From positions 62,001 through 126,000 of the forward strand of contig NZ_LZHT01000075.1 of NCBI RefSeq assembly GCF_001667315.1: 64,000 bases of DNA, given 5' to 3'. This document shows, piece by piece, positions 18,536-31,576 of the stretch. Numbering within the stretch: position 1 is the stretch's first letter; each line of letters opens with the position of its first letter. A program made the translations under genes and the position numbers. The notes under the pieces were generated by a model that saw only the letters and a list, made by a program, of their open reading frames with translations, was not told the DNA's origin and did not search any database. Source of the stretch: Mycobacterium sp. 852002-10029_SCH5224772 (lineage in GTDB: Bacteria; Actinomycetota; Actinomycetes; Mycobacteriales; Mycobacteriaceae).

Positions 18536-19408
18536 GACCACCACCACCGACTTGGTCCCCGCGCCCTCGTCGCGCAGCAGCGCCATCACCCGACCGTCGG
18601 GGTCACACGCGGCATAGACGCCGTCGATCCCGGCCGGCGGCAGGGATCGACCGTTGGCGGCGGCGTCGGCCTCGTCGGCGGACAGGTCACGGCGCGGGAA
18701 GATCAGCAGGCAGGCCTCGTCGAGGCTGTAGCTCAGCCGCGGACGCTCGGCCAGCTCGTCGAGCGAATGTGCCTGATCCAGCCCGAAGCCCCCGACGCGG
18801 GTGCGCCGCAACGCCGTCAGGTGCCCGCCCACGCCCAGCGCCGCCCCCACATCGCGGGCCAGCGCGCGAATGTAGGTCCCCGACGAGCAGTCGACCTCAA
18901 CGTCAACGTCGACGACGTCGAAGCCTTCGGACCCTGGCCGGACGTCGAACACGTCGAACCGGTCGATGCGCACCGGCCGCGCCTCGAGCTCGACGGTCTG
19001 GCCTTCGCGGGCCAGCCGGTAGGCGCGCTTGCCGCCCACCTTGATCGCGCTGACCGTCGACGGCACCTGTGCGATGTCACCTCGCAGCCCATCCACCGCG
19101 GCCTCGATCGCCGCGAGCGTCAGGTGCCGCGCCGCGACGCTGCGCACCGGTTCGCCCTCGGCATCGTCGGTCGACGTGCTCTGCCCCAGCCGGATGGTGG
19201 CGGCATACGACTTCGACGACGCCGTCAGCAGGCCCAGGATCTTGGTGGCGCGCTCGATGCCGATCACCAGCACCCCGGTGGCCATCGGGTCCAGCGTGCC
19301 CGCGTGCCCCACCCGGCGGGTGGAAAAGATCCGTCGGCAGCGCCCCACCACGTCATGGCTGGTCATCCCGGGCGGCTTGTCGACGACGACGATGCCCGGA
19401 CTGCTCAT
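18503..19408 (-). CDS. truB: tRNA pseudouridine-55 synthase
   Basis: 301 residues from the ATG at 19408, which overlaps the pptT stop codon (ATGA); the frame is open upstream but that is pptT territory. Catalytic Asp in [14 protein letters not shown] (about residue 38) and the conserved KSYAAT and GTYIRAL motifs. Makes the psi-55 of the tRNA T-loop. The last ten residues or so are encoded inside a MIRU-like repeat, so the C-terminus has been rewritten by repeat insertion. Confidence 0.95.
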   Translation of the reverse strand: MSSPGIVVVDKPPGMTSHDVVGRCRRIFSTRRVGHAGTLDPMATGVLVIGIERATKILGLLTASSKSYAATIRLGQSTSTDDAEGEPVRSVAARHLTLAAIEAAVDGLRGDIAQVPSTVSAIKVGGKRAYRLAREGQTVELEARPVRIDRFDVFDVRPGSEGFDVVDVDVEVDCSSGTYIRALARDVGAALGVGGHLTALRRTRVGGFGLDQAHSLDELAERPRLSYSLDEACLLIFPRRDLSADEADAAANGRSLPPAGIDGVYAACDPDGRVMALLRDEGAGTKSVVVVRPATMQSGSD

Positions 19409-20088
19409 AGCACGATGGCGGTCAGCACCAGTCCGCGTTCGACCGACCACCGGCCCGCCAGCTCGGTCAGCGGCGGCCCGGACAGCGCCGCCGGATCGAT
19501 CAGGATTCGCGAGACGAACCGGCCGGTCGCCGCCCCGGGACCGTCGGATTCGAACGTGATGTGCGCGTCCTCGAAGCCCAGCCACCTTTTGGTCAGCGGG
19601 AACCACGCTTTGTAGGTTGCCTCCTTGGCGCAGAACAGGATTCGGTCCCAATGCAGATCTCCCGACAGGTTGGCGGGGATCTCGGTGCGTTCGGCCGGCA
19701 AGCTGATCGCGTTGAGCACGCCGTCGGGCAACACGTCGTGCGGTTCGGCGTCGATGCCCACCGAGCGCAGCACATCGGCGCGGCCCACCACCGCGCCGCG
19801 GTAGCCCGTGCAATGGGTGAGGCTTCCGACCACGCCGTCGGGCCAGCAGGGTTCTCCTTTCTCGCCCTTGAGGATCGGCACCGGCGGCAGGCCGAGCTCA
19901 CCCAGCGCGACCCGGGCGCAGTGCCGGACGGTGATGAACTCGTTGCGCCGCTTGGCCACCGACCTCGCGATCAACGGCTCCTCGTCGGGCAGCGCGACGA
20001 GATCGGGCGGATCGGTGTACACCTCGGAGTAGGCCAGACCGTCGGAGGCCGGCAGCACGGAGGACACCAGCGTGTGCTCCCCCGTCAT
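19405..20088 (-). CDS. pptT: 4'-phosphopantetheinyl transferase
   Basis: 227 residues, same length as the M. tuberculosis enzyme. Sfp-type: metal/CoA motifs [19 protein letters not shown] and the [13 protein letters not shown] box with catalytic Glu and Lys. Transfers phosphopantetheine from CoA to acyl and peptidyl carrier proteins that make mycobactin, PDIM-type lipids and mycolates; essential in M. tuberculosis. Start overlaps the end of pptH and its end overlaps truB by 4 bases each, implying translational coupling. Confidence 0.96.
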   Translation of the reverse strand: MTGEHTLVSSVLPASDGLAYSEVYTDPPDLVALPDEEPLIARSVAKRRNEFITVRHCARVALGELGLPPVPILKGEKGEPCWPDGVVGSLTHCTGYRGAVVGRADVLRSVGIDAEPHDVLPDGVLNAISLPAERTEIPANLSGDLHWDRILFCAKEATYKAWFPLTKRWLGFEDAHITFESDGPGAATGRFVSRILIDPAALSGPPLTELAGRWSVERGLVLTAIVL

Positions 20089-21062
20089 CGTGATTGCCGC
20101 TGCCGCAACCGTTCCCGGAACTGCGTGGCCTGTTGCCGCATCTCGGGAGTGATCTCGAAGTGGCCACCGAAGTCGTTGAGGTCGCCGGGCGCGTACTGGG
20201 GATCCGGCAGCACCTGACGCAGCCAGCTCGGCGGCTTGCGGCGCCGCCACTCGCGCGGATAGCCCACCGACACCTCCTCGAAGCGCACGTCGTCGTACCA
20301 CGTGGTGCGCGGGATGTGCAGGTGGCCGTAGACCGAGCAGACGGCGTTGTAGCGGGTGTGCCAGTCGGCGGTCTTGGTGGTTCCACACCACAGCGAGAAC
20401 TCCGGGTAGAACAGCGCGTCGCAGGGATCGCGAACCAGCGGGAAATGGTTCACCAGAACGGTCGGTGTCATCCAGTCCAGCCCTTCGAGCCGCGCGCGGG
20501 TGATCTCCAGACGCTCGCGGCACCACGCCTCGCGGGTGGGGTAGGGCTCCGAGGAGAGCAGGAACTCGTCGGTGGCCACCACGTTGTGGTCCCGCGCGAT
20601 GGTCAGGCCCTCGGCTTTGCTCGTGGCCCCCTCGGGCAAGAAGCTGTAGTCGTAGAGCAAAAACATCGGCACGATCGTGGCCGGGCCGCCGCGCTCGGTC
20701 CACACCGGGAACGGATGCTCGGGCGTGACCACACCCATCTCGTCGCACATGTTGACCAGGTAGTCGTAGCGCGCCTTGCCGAAGATCTGCACAGGGTCGC
20801 GCGTAGTGGTCCACAGTTCGTGGTTGCCCGGCACCCAGATCACCTTGGCGAACCGCCGTCGCAGCAGGTCAAGGGCCCAGCGGATCTCGTCGGTGCGCTC
20901 GGCGACGTCGCCGGCGACGATCAGCCAGTCATCCGGCGACGAGGGATGCAGCGATTCGGTGACCGGCTTGTTGCCGAGGTGACCGGTGTGCAGGTCGGAC
21001 ACCGCCCACAGCGTCGGTTGCCCACCGTTGGTCGATTCCTGCCCCGATTGATGCCCAGCCAC
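20085..21062 (-). CDS. pptH: Phosphopantetheinyl hydrolase (calcineurin-like metallophosphoesterase)
   Basis: 325 residues. Metallophosphoesterase motifs in order: SDLHTGH (D-x-H), GDVAER (G-D), GNHEL (G-N-H-E), then downstream VNHFPL and GHLH (in VYGHLHIPR). Orthologue of Rv2795c, shown to remove phosphopantetheine from carrier proteins and so oppose PptT; loss of it gives resistance to PptT inhibition. The 4-base ATGA overlap with pptT keeps the opposing enzymes in one transcript. Confidence 0.9.
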   Translation of the reverse strand: MAGHQSGQESTNGGQPTLWAVSDLHTGHLGNKPVTESLHPSSPDDWLIVAGDVAERTDEIRWALDLLRRRFAKVIWVPGNHELWTTTRDPVQIFGKARYDYLVNMCDEMGVVTPEHPFPVWTERGGPATIVPMFLLYDYSFLPEGATSKAEGLTIARDHNVVATDEFLLSSEPYPTREAWCRERLEITRARLEGLDWMTPTVLVNHFPLVRDPCDALFYPEFSLWCGTTKTADWHTRYNAVCSVYGHLHIPRTTWYDDVRFEEVSVGYPREWRRRKPPSWLRQVLPDPQYAPGDLNDFGGHFEITPEMRQQATQFRERLRQRQSR

Positions 21063-21210
21063 GAATAACCACCCTAACGACCCGAGTCGGGCAAGGCCGT
21101 TTCGCGGCCGCCGGGCCCGCGAATTAGAACAAGTTCAGGTTTGCCTGTGACGCCGCACGCGCGACTTGTACACTCCCCCGAAAGGACCGCTGCGGCGTCA
21201 GGGGGGTGTC

Positions 21211-21798
21211 GTGTTCGCCAGTGTTCGTCTGATGGGCGCGCTTGGTGCGCTGCTCACAGCGGCCATCGGGGGCACGGTAGGTCTGCTGACCGCCCCGCCC
21301 ACACCAGGCGGCGGCGACCGGCCCGTCGAGCTGCGGTCGACCGCCCAGCCGATGGAAACCACCATGAAGAGCCCCATCGTGGCGACCACCGATCCGCGCC
21401 CGTTCGATGCGTGCGAGGACATCCCGTTCGACGTCGTCCAGCGGCTCGGGCTGGGATTCACACCGCCCGAACACGAGGACGGCCTGCGCTGCCACTTCGA
21501 CGCCGGTAACTATCAGGTGGCCGTCGAGCCCATCATCTGGCGCACCTACGAGGCCTCGCTGCCCGCCGACGCCGTCGAGACGACGATCGCGGGCCACCGC
21601 GCCGCGCAGTACTGGGTGCTCAAGCCGACCTATCACAACAGCTACTGGTTCTACTCCTGCATGGTCGTGTTCAAGACCGGCTACGGGGTGCTGCAGCAGG
21701 CCCTGTACTACTCGACGGTCTACTCCGACCCCGAGGTCGATTGCATGCAGACCAACCTGCAGCGCGCCAACGACCTCGCGCCGTATTACAAGTTCTAG
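21211..21798 (+). CDS. Probable exported protein, DUF3558-like
   Basis: 195 residues from the GTG at 21211 (AGGGGGG just upstream); a TTG at 21166 would give 210 residues, near the length of Rv2799. One N-terminal hydrophobic segment (LMGALGALLTAAIGGTVGLL) acts as signal or anchor, with no lipobox cysteine. The mature part resembles mycobacterial DUF3558 lipoproteins: paired cysteines around DACEDIPFD, LRCHFD, YSCMV and VDCMQ suggest two disulfides. It is 1 base before the hydrolase gene, so the two are co-expressed; function unknown. Confidence 0.65.
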   Translation: MFASVRLMGALGALLTAAIGGTVGLLTAPPTPGGGDRPVELRSTAQPMETTMKSPIVATTDPRPFDACEDIPFDVVQRLGLGFTPPEHEDGLRCHFDAGNYQVAVEPIIWRTYEASLPADAVETTIAGHRAAQYWVLKPTYHNSYWFYSCMVVFKTGYGVLQQALYYSTVYSDPEVDCMQTNLQRANDLAPYYKF

Positions 21799-21799
21799 G

Positions 21800-23530
21800 G
21801 TGAGCATCACCTCGATCCGCCCCACGCAGCCGGCCCTGAACACCCTGAAACACTTGGGCGGCAAGGCCCTCGGCCGGCTGCTGGGTCTGCCGCCCGCGAC
21901 CACCGGCTACACCGTGGAGCGCGTGCGCGTGCCGATGCGCGACGGGGTCCAGTTGGTGGCCGACCATTACGCGCCCGCCACGCCCGCGGCCGCCGGCACC
22001 TTGCTGGTCCGCGGCCCCTACGGGCGCGGCTTTCCGTTCACCCTGATATTCGGCGGGTTGTATGCCGCGCGTGGCTACCACGTGGTGCTGCAGAGCGTGC
22101 GCGGGACGTTCGGGTCGGGCGGGGTTTTCGAGCCGATGGCCGACGAGGTCGCCGACGGCGCCGACACCGTCGCGTGGCTGCGCGAGCAGCCGTGGTTCAC
22201 CGGCCGCTTCGCCACCATCGGCATGTCGTACCTGGGATTCACCCAGTGGGCCCTGTTGCAGGATCCCCCGCCGGAACTGGCCACCGCGGTGATCGCGGTG
22301 GGACCGCACGACTTCAACGAATCAGTGTGGGGTACAGGCGCTTTCGCGGTCAACGACTTCCTGGGCTGGAGCGACATGGTGGCGCACCAGGAGGACCCGG
22401 TGCGCGCCCGGTCCGCGCTGCGCCAGTTGCAGACCCGCCGCAAAGTGGCGCGGGCCGCGGCCACCGCGCCGCTGGGTGACGCCGCGCGGGCCCTGCTCGG
22501 CACGGGCGCACCGTGGTTCGAATCCTGGGTCGAACACAGCGATCCCGACGATCCCTTCTGGAATGCGTTGCGGTGCAACGAGGCGCTGGACCGCGTGCAG
22601 GTGCCCGTGCTGCTGGTCGGCGGCTGGCAGGACATCTTCATCAGGCAGACGCTGCAGCAGTACGCGCATCTGCGCGGCCGGGGCATCGATGTCGCGCTGA
22701 CCGTCGGCCCGTGGACGCATACCCACCTGCTCACCACCGGGCTGGCCACCTGCGTCCAGCAGTCACTGGAGTGGCTGGGCACCCATCTGGGCGACGCTCC
22801 CGCCGCGCGCCGGCCCAGTCCGGTCCGGGTTTACGTCACGGGCGTGGACCGGGCGCACGCCTGGCGCAGCCTGCCCGAATGGCCGCCGGCCACCACCGAG
22901 CGCGCGCTGTACCTGCGCCCCGGCGGCTACCTGGGCGAGACCGCACCGACACTGAAACGCCTGTCCCCAGCCACATTTCGCTACGATCCGGCCGACCCGA
23001 CACCCACCACCGGGGGCCCGCTGCTGTCCGCCAATGGCGGTTACCGCGACGACGGCCGGCTCGCGTCGCGGGACGATGTGCTGGCCTTCACCAGCGCCAC
23101 CCTCACCCAGGATCTGTACGTTTACGGAACGCCGGTCGTCGAGCTCGCGCATGGCGCCGACAATCCGCACGTCGACCTGTTCGTGCGGGTGAGCGAGGTC
23201 GACGCAAAGGGCCGGTCGCGCAACGTCAGCGAGGCCTACCGTCGGCTGCACACGGCGGCGAAGCCGAAGTCGGAGAAGATCGTTCGCCTCGAGCTCGACG
23301 GCGTGGCCCACCGCTTCCGCGCCGGCTCACGCGTCCGGGTGCTGATCGCGGGCAGCTGGTCCCCGCGCTACGCGCATAACCTCGGCGGCGGCGAACCGGT
23401 GCTGACCGCCCGGCACGCCACGCCGGTCACCCACAGCGTGCGCTACGGACGTTCCCGGCTGGTGTTGCCCGTCGGCCCGGCCGAGCTGTCAGCCAACGGC
23501 GTCGCGGACGCGGACGGCGACCGCGGCTAG
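21800..23530 (+). CDS. CocE/NonD-type alpha/beta hydrolase (X-Pro dipeptidyl-peptidase family)
   Basis: 576 residues from the GTG at 21800. Nucleophile motif GMSYLGFTQW (Ser), acid region VGGWQDIF (Asp) and His in GPWTHTH form the triad, followed by a C-terminal jelly-roll domain (about 340-576). Family members cleave cocaine-like esters, acylated amino acids or dipeptides. Orthologue by position of Rv2800, next to the same DUF3558-like partner. Its 3' end overlaps the convergent DUF1802 gene by 42 bases. Confidence 0.87.
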   Translation: MSITSIRPTQPALNTLKHLGGKALGRLLGLPPATTGYTVERVRVPMRDGVQLVADHYAPATPAAAGTLLVRGPYGRGFPFTLIFGGLYAARGYHVVLQSVRGTFGSGGVFEPMADEVADGADTVAWLREQPWFTGRFATIGMSYLGFTQWALLQDPPPELATAVIAVGPHDFNESVWGTGAFAVNDFLGWSDMVAHQEDPVRARSALRQLQTRRKVARAAATAPLGDAARALLGTGAPWFESWVEHSDPDDPFWNALRCNEALDRVQVPVLLVGGWQDIFIRQTLQQYAHLRGRGIDVALTVGPWTHTHLLTTGLATCVQQSLEWLGTHLGDAPAARRPSPVRVYVTGVDRAHAWRSLPEWPPATTERALYLRPGGYLGETAPTLKRLSPATFRYDPADPTPTTGGPLLSANGGYRDDGRLASRDDVLAFTSATLTQDLYVYGTPVVELAHGADNPHVDLFVRVSEVDAKGRSRNVSEAYRRLHTAAKPKSEKIVRLELDGVAHRFRAGSRVRVLIAGSWSPRYAHNLGGGEPVLTARHATPVTHSVRYGRSRLVLPVGPAELSANGVADADGDRG

Positions 23531-24049
23531 CGCGTCGTCATCGTGCACCGGCGCCGCCAACGGCGCGTGCACCCCCAGTTCCACCCAACTCTTACAGCCG
23601 GCGTATTCGGGGGCCCGGGCGAGGCGCATCGGCTCGGCCAACGGGATCACCGACACCACCAGCACGGCCAGCTTGTGCTTGGGGCGGAAGTCGAGCCGGT
23701 CGGCGCGCACCGACTCGGGCGTCCAGATGTGCAGGTCCTCGATGCTGGAAAGGCCGTCCGGCCGGTTAACCGGCACTGCCGCAACCACTTTCGCAGCGGC
23801 GCGGATCACGAGCTCGTCGTCGGTGCTGTCGGCGGCGGCGGGCTTGAGTAAGTCTTGATACTCGGCGCGCACCCGCTCGGCGTGACTGTGCGCGACCGTC
23901 GGGAACAACAGGAATTCGCGGGCCGCCAGTTCGAATCGCTTCTCACCGATGCCGCCCTTGCGCAACAGCACTCGCTGGCGACCGTCGAGCAGGGCGTGGA
24001 CGGCCGCGCTCCACTCTTTGAGCGCGGGCAGCGTTGCGGTCACCGTCAC
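23489..24049 (-). CDS. DUF1802 family protein
   Basis: 186 residues from the GTG at 24049, whose GTGA overlaps the stop of the upstream DUF2277 gene. Pattern LKEWSAAVHALLDGRQRVLLRKGGIGE then FLLFPT..HSHAERV and a C-terminal VELG segment is that of DUF1802, found in bacteria as a stand-alone protein of unknown role. The RKGGIGE and FxLFPT motifs suggest a nucleotide or RNA-binding fold but this is unproven. Confidence 0.7.
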   Translation of the reverse strand: MTVTATLPALKEWSAAVHALLDGRQRVLLRKGGIGEKRFELAAREFLLFPTVAHSHAERVRAEYQDLLKPAAADSTDDELVIRAAAKVVAAVPVNRPDGLSSIEDLHIWTPESVRADRLDFRPKHKLAVLVVSVIPLAEPMRLARAPEYAGCKSWVELGVHAPLAAPVHDDDALAAVAVRVRDAVG

Positions 24050-24315
24050 GTCGCACCGGCTAACCGGGCCACCACCGCGGGCCGGCGCAGCGGCGGAACC
24101 GTCTTGGGCGGCTGGCGCCGCGGAGCCAGCTTCCCGAGCAAGCGCGTCGTCGTCTCGGTGACCTCGGCGACCGCCTCCTCGAACGCCTCGGCATTGACGG
24201 CGGACGGGTGGGTGATGCCGCTGACCTTGCGTACGTACTGGCGGGCGGCCGCCGCGATTTCCTCGGCGGTGGCCGCTGGTTGTAGACCGCGCAGTTCGGT
24301 GATGTTCCGGCACAT
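24046..24315 (-). CDS. DUF2277 family small protein
   Basis: 89 residues beginning MCRNITELRGL, the invariant start of DUF2277; a helical region containing ITHPS follows. Function unknown; common in actinobacteria and proteobacteria. Coupled to the DUF1802 gene by a 4-base overlap. Confidence 0.8.
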   Translation of the reverse strand: MCRNITELRGLQPAATAEEIAAAARQYVRKVSGITHPSAVNAEAFEEAVAEVTETTTRLLGKLAPRRQPPKTVPPLRRPAVVARLAGAT

Positions 24316-24439
24316 GACCCCACGATAAGCGCTGCGCGCGGCGCTCTCTACCGCACGAGCAGACACAAAAGCACCTCCTGACCGGGGCGTGTCGTGGGGC
24401 CTTTACGTCTGCTCGCGAGGGCATCTCTACGGTGTTGTC

Positions 24440-25189
24440 ATGACCGACGAGATCCTGCTGATCGACACCGCGGAACGGGTCCGCACCCTGACCCTGAACC
24501 GTCCCCAATCGCGCAACGCGCTGTCCTCGGCGCTACGGGACCGCTTTTTCGGCGCGCTGGCCGACGCCGAAACCGACGACGACGTCGACGTCGTCATCGT
24601 GACCGGCGCCGACCCGGTGTTCTGCGCGGGACTGGATCTCAAGGAGCTCGGTGGTTCTTCGGCGCTTCCGGACATCTCGCCGCGGTGGCCGGCGATGAGC
24701 AAGCCGGTGATCGGAGCAATCAACGGCGCCGCGGTGACCGGCGGGCTGGAGCTGGCGCTGTATTGCGACATCCTGATCGCCTCGGAGAACGCCCGCTTCG
24801 CCGACACGCACGCCCGGGTGGGCTTGCTGCCCACCTGGGGGCTGAGCGTGCGGTTACCGCAGAAGGTGGGCATCGGCCTGGCCCGGCGGATGAGCATGAC
24901 CGGCGACTACCTGTCCGCCGCCGACGCGCTGCGCGCCGGCCTGGTGACCGAGGTGGTGCCGCACGAGCAACTGCTGGGCGCCGCCCGGGCGGTCGCGGCG
25001 TCGATCGTCGGGAACAACCAGGACGCGGTCCGGGCGTTGCTGGCGTCCTATCACCGCATCGACGACGCGCAGACCGGCGCGGGGCTCTGGCAGGAGGCGA
25101 TGGCGGCCCGGCAATTCCGGACCAGCGGCGACGACATCGCTGCCAACCGCGAGGCCGTGCTGCAACGGGGGCGGGCCCAGGTCCGCTGA
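24440..25189 (+). CDS. echA16: Enoyl-CoA hydratase/isomerase
   Basis: 249 residues from the ATG at 24440, equal to Rv2831. Crotonase fold: oxyanion-hole segments VFCAGLDLKEL and NGAAVTGGLELALYCD; the two usual catalytic acids appear at the G-L-E-L and THARVGLLPTWG positions. Hydrates trans-2-enoyl-CoA in beta-oxidation; the true substrate chain length is not visible. Monocistronic. Confidence 0.92.
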   Translation: MTDEILLIDTAERVRTLTLNRPQSRNALSSALRDRFFGALADAETDDDVDVVIVTGADPVFCAGLDLKELGGSSALPDISPRWPAMSKPVIGAINGAAVTGGLELALYCDILIASENARFADTHARVGLLPTWGLSVRLPQKVGIGLARRMSMTGDYLSAADALRAGLVTEVVPHEQLLGAARAVAASIVGNNQDAVRALLASYHRIDDAQTGAGLWQEAMAARQFRTSGDDIAANREAVLQRGRAQVR

Positions 25190-25249
25190 CGGGGCCGGTC
25201 TCTGGCGGTCCGTTTGGGCCGGATTTCGGCCACCCAATACGATCGGGTG

Positions 25250-25825
25250 ATGCATGCGGTCGTCGGAATCAGCAGGGTGCTCGCCGGCCTGACGCTGGCG
25301 GCATCGGCGCTCGTGGTCGGCGCGCCGCTCGCGGCCGCGCAGCCACCACCGAACTTCCCCAATCTCGACGGCTTCACCGCCGTCCCGGCCGACGGCTACC
25401 TCAGCGCCGGGGCCGGGGGGACCTCGCCACGGATCAGCTTTACCGCCCCGTATGCCCTGGTCTGTGACTTCTACGGCGGGCCGGCGCCCGCCCCGCCACC
25501 CTCGCAGGACATCAAGTGCAAGGGGGACATGTCCGGAATGGACGACGTCCCCATCCACGGGGGGCGCCCACGACCGGGCGATTGTGTCGTGGGGTCGGTT
25601 GACTTCAAGGGCCCCGGCTACCAATTGAGCCGCATGTCCTACAGCGGATGCGACGGCAACCCGCCCACGCTGCCGTCGGGCGCCAAATTGTTGGCCGCGG
25701 GCCAGAAGTTGACCTATCTCAACGTCACCTGCGCGGTGGGAGCCGACAACCTGGTCGCCTGCCTGGACTCCACCAGCGGCGACCACGGATTCGTCGTGCA
25801 GCGCTCGGGCAGCTGGGCGTTTTAG
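25250..25825 (+). CDS. Secreted mycobacterial protein of unknown function
   Basis: 191 residues from the ATG at 25250. A signal peptide (SRVLAGLTLAASALVVGAPLAAAQ) with a predicted cleavage after AAA-Q near residue 30. The mature protein has three cysteine pairs (VCDFYGG, IKCKGD, DCVVGS, YSGCDG, VTCAVG, ACLDST), so it should be disulfide-linked in the cell envelope. It resembles the widespread mycobacterial secreted proteins with PPPNFPNLD-type N-termini; no function is known. Confidence 0.75.
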   Translation: MHAVVGISRVLAGLTLAASALVVGAPLAAAQPPPNFPNLDGFTAVPADGYLSAGAGGTSPRISFTAPYALVCDFYGGPAPAPPPSQDIKCKGDMSGMDDVPIHGGRPRPGDCVVGSVDFKGPGYQLSRMSYSGCDGNPPTLPSGAKLLAAGQKLTYLNVTCAVGADNLVACLDSTSGDHGFVVQRSGSWAF

Positions 25826-25846
25826 CCACCGGCGGCCGAACAGCTG

Positions 25847-28630
<2,784 letters not shown>

Positions 28631-28730
28631 GTCGATTCACCGCCTCCTCCTCATCACTTCGTTCTGCATCGTCGGCGGTGGGTCGATTCACCGCCTCCTC
28701 CTCATCACTTCGCTCCGCATCGTCGGCGGT
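28631..28730. repeat. MIRU-like tandem repeat between infB and rbfA, two units, period 51
   Basis: Units 28631-28681 and 28682-28730, beginning GTCGATTCACCGCCTCCTCC, continuing CTCATCACTTCG and ending GCATCGTCGGCGG. The copies differ at two bases (GTTCTG versus GCTCCG). They fill the whole gap from the rbfA start codon to the infB stop codon. Tandem copies differing from neighbours are typical of mycobacterial VNTR loci. Confidence 0.8.
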
Positions 28731-28732
28731 TA

Positions 28733-31501
28733 TCAGGCGCGTTCTTTCTCTACCAACTCGTAGGACTCGATGATGTCGCCTTCCTTGATGTCGGAATAGC
28801 CCAGCGTCATACCGCATTCGAAGCCCTCGCGGACCTCGGTGACATCATCCTTTTCGCGCCGCAGCGAGTTGATCGTGAGGTTCTCGGTGACCACGACGTT
28901 GTCGCGCAGCAGCCGGGCCTTGGCATTGCGCCGCACCACACCGGAGCTGATCATGCAGCCGGCGATGATGCCCACCTTCGAGGACCGGAAGATCGCCCGG
29001 ATCTCGGCGCGGCCCAGCTGGCTCTCCTCGTAGATCGGCTTGAGCATCCCGCGCAGGGCCTTTTCGATCTCGTCGATCGCCTGGTAGATCACCGAGTAGT
29101 AGCGGATCTCCACGCCTTCGCGGTTGGCCAGCTCGGTGGCCTTGCCCTCGGCCCGCACGTTGAAGCCGATGATCACCGCATCCGAGGCCGACGCCAGGTT
29201 GACGTTGGTTTCGGTGATGCCACCGACACCGCGGTCGATGACGCGCAGCGCCACCTCGTCGTCGATCTGGATGCCCATCAGGGCCTCTTCGAGCGCCTCG
29301 ACCGTACCGGCGTTGTCGCCCTTGAGAATCAGGTTCAGCTGGCTGGTCTCCTTCAGCGCCGAATCCAGGTCCTCCAGGCTGATCCGCTTGCGCGTACGCG
29401 CCGCCAGCGCGTTGCGCTTGCGGGCGCTGCGCTTGTCGGCGATCTGGCGGGCGATCCGGTCCTCGTCGACGACCAGCAGGTTGTCACCGGCGCCGGGCAC
29501 CGACGTGAAGCCGATGACCTGCACCGGCCGCGACGGCAGCGCCTCGTGGACGTCGTCGCCGTGCTCGTCGACCATGCGGCGGACACGCCCGTAGGCATCG
29601 CCGGCCACGATCGAGTCGCCGACGCGCAGCGTGCCGCGCTGGATCAGCACGGTGGCGACGGGGCCGCGACCCCGGTCCAGGTGGGCCTCGATCGCCACCC
29701 CCTGGGCCTCCATGTCGGGGTTTGCCCGCAGGTCCAGGGCGGCGTCGGCGGTCAGCAGCACCGCCTCCTCCAAGGCCTCGATGTTGGTGCCCACCTTTGC
29801 CGAGATGTCCACGAACATCGTATCGCCACCGAAATCCTCTGCCACCAAACCGTATTCGGTGAGCTGGCCACGAATCTTGGCCGGGTCGGCGCCTTCCTTG
29901 TCGATCTTGTTGACCGCCACCACGATCGGCACGTCAGCGGCCTGCGCGTGGTTGATGGCCTCCACCGTCTGCGGCATCACGCCGTCGTCGGCGGCGACCA
30001 CCAGGATCGCGATGTCGGTGGCCTTGGCGCCGCGGGCACGCATGGCGGTGAACGCCTCGTGACCCGGGGTGTCGATGAAGGTGATCGGCCGCTCGGTGCC
30101 GTCGAAGTCGACGGTCACCTGGTAGGCGCCGATGTGCTGGGTGATGCCACCGGCCTCGGCCTCGCGGACGCTCGCATTCCGGATGGTGTCCAGCAGTCGG
30201 GTTTTACCGTGGTCGACGTGACCCATCACGGTCACCACCGGCGGACGCGTCTGCAGGTCTTCCTCGGTGCCCTCGTCCTCGCCGTAGGTCAGGTCAAACG
30301 ACTCGAGCAGCTCGCGGTCCTCGTCCTCGGGACTGACGACCTGGACGACGTAATTCATCTCGCTGCCCAGCAGCTCGAGCGTCTCGTCGCCCACCGATTG
30401 GGTGGCCGTCACCATCTCGCCGAGGTTGAACAGCGCCTGCACCAGTGAGGCCGGGTTGGCGTTGATCTTGTCGGCGAAGTCGCTCAGCGACGCGCCGCGT
30501 GCCAGCCGGATCGTCTCGCCGTTGCCGTGCGGCAACCGCACGCCACCGACGACCGGCGCCTGCATGTTCTCGTACTCGGCGCGCTTCGCCCGCTTCGACT
30601 TGCGGCCACGCCGCGGAGCACCACCGGGACGGCCGAACGCGCCGGCCGCACCGCCGCGCTGTCCGGGACGGCCACCGCCGCCACCGGGACGGCCCCGGAA
30701 ACCGCCCCCCCCGCCGCCGGGGGGGGCGCCGACTCCGCCGCCACCGCCGCGGTAGTTGCCGCCTCCGCCGTCACGACCACCGGGACCACCGGGCCGGCCG
30801 CCACCGGGCCGCGGGGCGCCGGGCCGGGCCGGGCGGCCCGCTCCAGCGGCTCCACCGGGTCGCGGTGGCATGTTGCCCGGCGACGCGCCGGGTCGCGGCG
30901 CGCCCGGGCGGGGCGCTCCGGGACGGGGCGCCGCCGGACGCGGGATGGGCCGGTCGACGGGTTGCGTCGACGAGAACGGGTTGTTGCCGACGCGCGGGGC
31001 GCGGGGCTTGGGCATCGGGCCGGGCCGTGGGCCCGGCGTCATGCCCGGCTGCGGCGCCTGGCCAGGGGCGGGCGGCTTCGGCTGCCCGGGCGACGGCGCC
31101 GACGGGCGTGCGGGGGCCGGCCCCGGACGCGCGGGGGCGTCAGTGGGCGCGGCGCCGGCGGCCTGGGCCGCAGCGGACGTCGCGGAGCCGTCGGGCTGAG
31201 CGGGCGCCGCGGCCGCTTCGCCGTTGCCGCCGGAATTGTTGATCGCGTTGTCGAGGGCCGTGTCGAGCGACTTGTCGGGGGCCTTGGCGGCCTTGGCCTC
31301 GCCTTTTGCGGCCTTCGCGGGGGCCTTCTCCGCGGGCTTGCCGCCCCCGAAGGACTCGCGCAGCCGGCGAGCCACCGGCGCTTCTACCGTCGACGATGCG
31401 GATTTGACGAATTCGCCCTGATCGTTCAGTCGGGCGAGGACTTCCTTGCTGGTGACACCGAGTTCCTTAGCTAACTCGTGTACGCGGGCCTTACCTGCCA
31501 C
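28733..31501 (-). CDS. infB: Translation initiation factor IF-2
   Basis: 922 residues. N-terminal IF2_N region ([19 protein letters not shown]), a long disordered stretch very rich in Gly, Pro, Arg and Ala (about residues 90-310, forward 30570-31240), then the GTPase domain with [12 protein letters not shown] (G1, about residue 420), DTPGHEAF (G3) and NKID (G4), and C-terminal domains binding fMet-tRNA. The linker is longer and more repetitive than in enteric bacteria and typical of actinobacteria. Delivers initiator tRNA to the 30S subunit. Confidence 0.97.
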   Translation of the reverse strand: MAGKARVHELAKELGVTSKEVLARLNDQGEFVKSASSTVEAPVARRLRESFGGGKPAEKAPAKAAKGEAKAAKAPDKSLDTALDNAINNSGGNGEAAAAPAQPDGSATSAAAQAAGAAPTDAPARPGPAPARPSAPSPGQPKPPAPGQAPQPGMTPGPRPGPMPKPRAPRVGNNPFSSTQPVDRPIPRPAAPRPGAPRPGAPRPGASPGNMPPRPGGAAGAGRPARPGAPRPGGGRPGGPGGRDGGGGNYRGGGGGVGAPPGGGGGGFRGRPGGGGGRPGQRGGAAGAFGRPGGAPRRGRKSKRAKRAEYENMQAPVVGGVRLPHGNGETIRLARGASLSDFADKINANPASLVQALFNLGEMVTATQSVGDETLELLGSEMNYVVQVVSPEDEDRELLESFDLTYGEDEGTEEDLQTRPPVVTVMGHVDHGKTRLLDTIRNASVREAEAGGITQHIGAYQVTVDFDGTERPITFIDTPGHEAFTAMRARGAKATDIAILVVAADDGVMPQTVEAINHAQAADVPIVVAVNKIDKEGADPAKIRGQLTEYGLVAEDFGGDTMFVDISAKVGTNIEALEEAVLLTADAALDLRANPDMEAQGVAIEAHLDRGRGPVATVLIQRGTLRVGDSIVAGDAYGRVRRMVDEHGDDVHEALPSRPVQVIGFTSVPGAGDNLLVVDEDRIARQIADKRSARKRNALAARTRKRISLEDLDSALKETSQLNLILKGDNAGTVEALEEALMGIQIDDEVALRVIDRGVGGITETNVNLASASDAVIIGFNVRAEGKATELANREGVEIRYYSVIYQAIDEIEKALRGMLKPIYEESQLGRAEIRAIFRSSKVGIIAGCMISSGVVRRNAKARLLRDNVVVTENLTINSLRREKDDVTEVREGFECGMTLGYSDIKEGDIIESYELVEKERA

Positions 31502-31576
31502 TACATCTCCTGTCTATGAGGCGACAGTCGTGGGGCCGCGCCTCGGGTTTAGCTATGACGCATTGTCATCGGGACT

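Noticed and set aside
18429..19044. Plus-strand frames across the truB 3' repeat
   Set aside because: They arise from the repeat units and truB antisense.
30570..31240. Low-complexity G/C runs taken as a PE-PGRS or sequencing artefact
   Set aside because: They encode the disordered Gly/Pro/Arg linker of IF-2, which is in frame and normal in actinobacteria.
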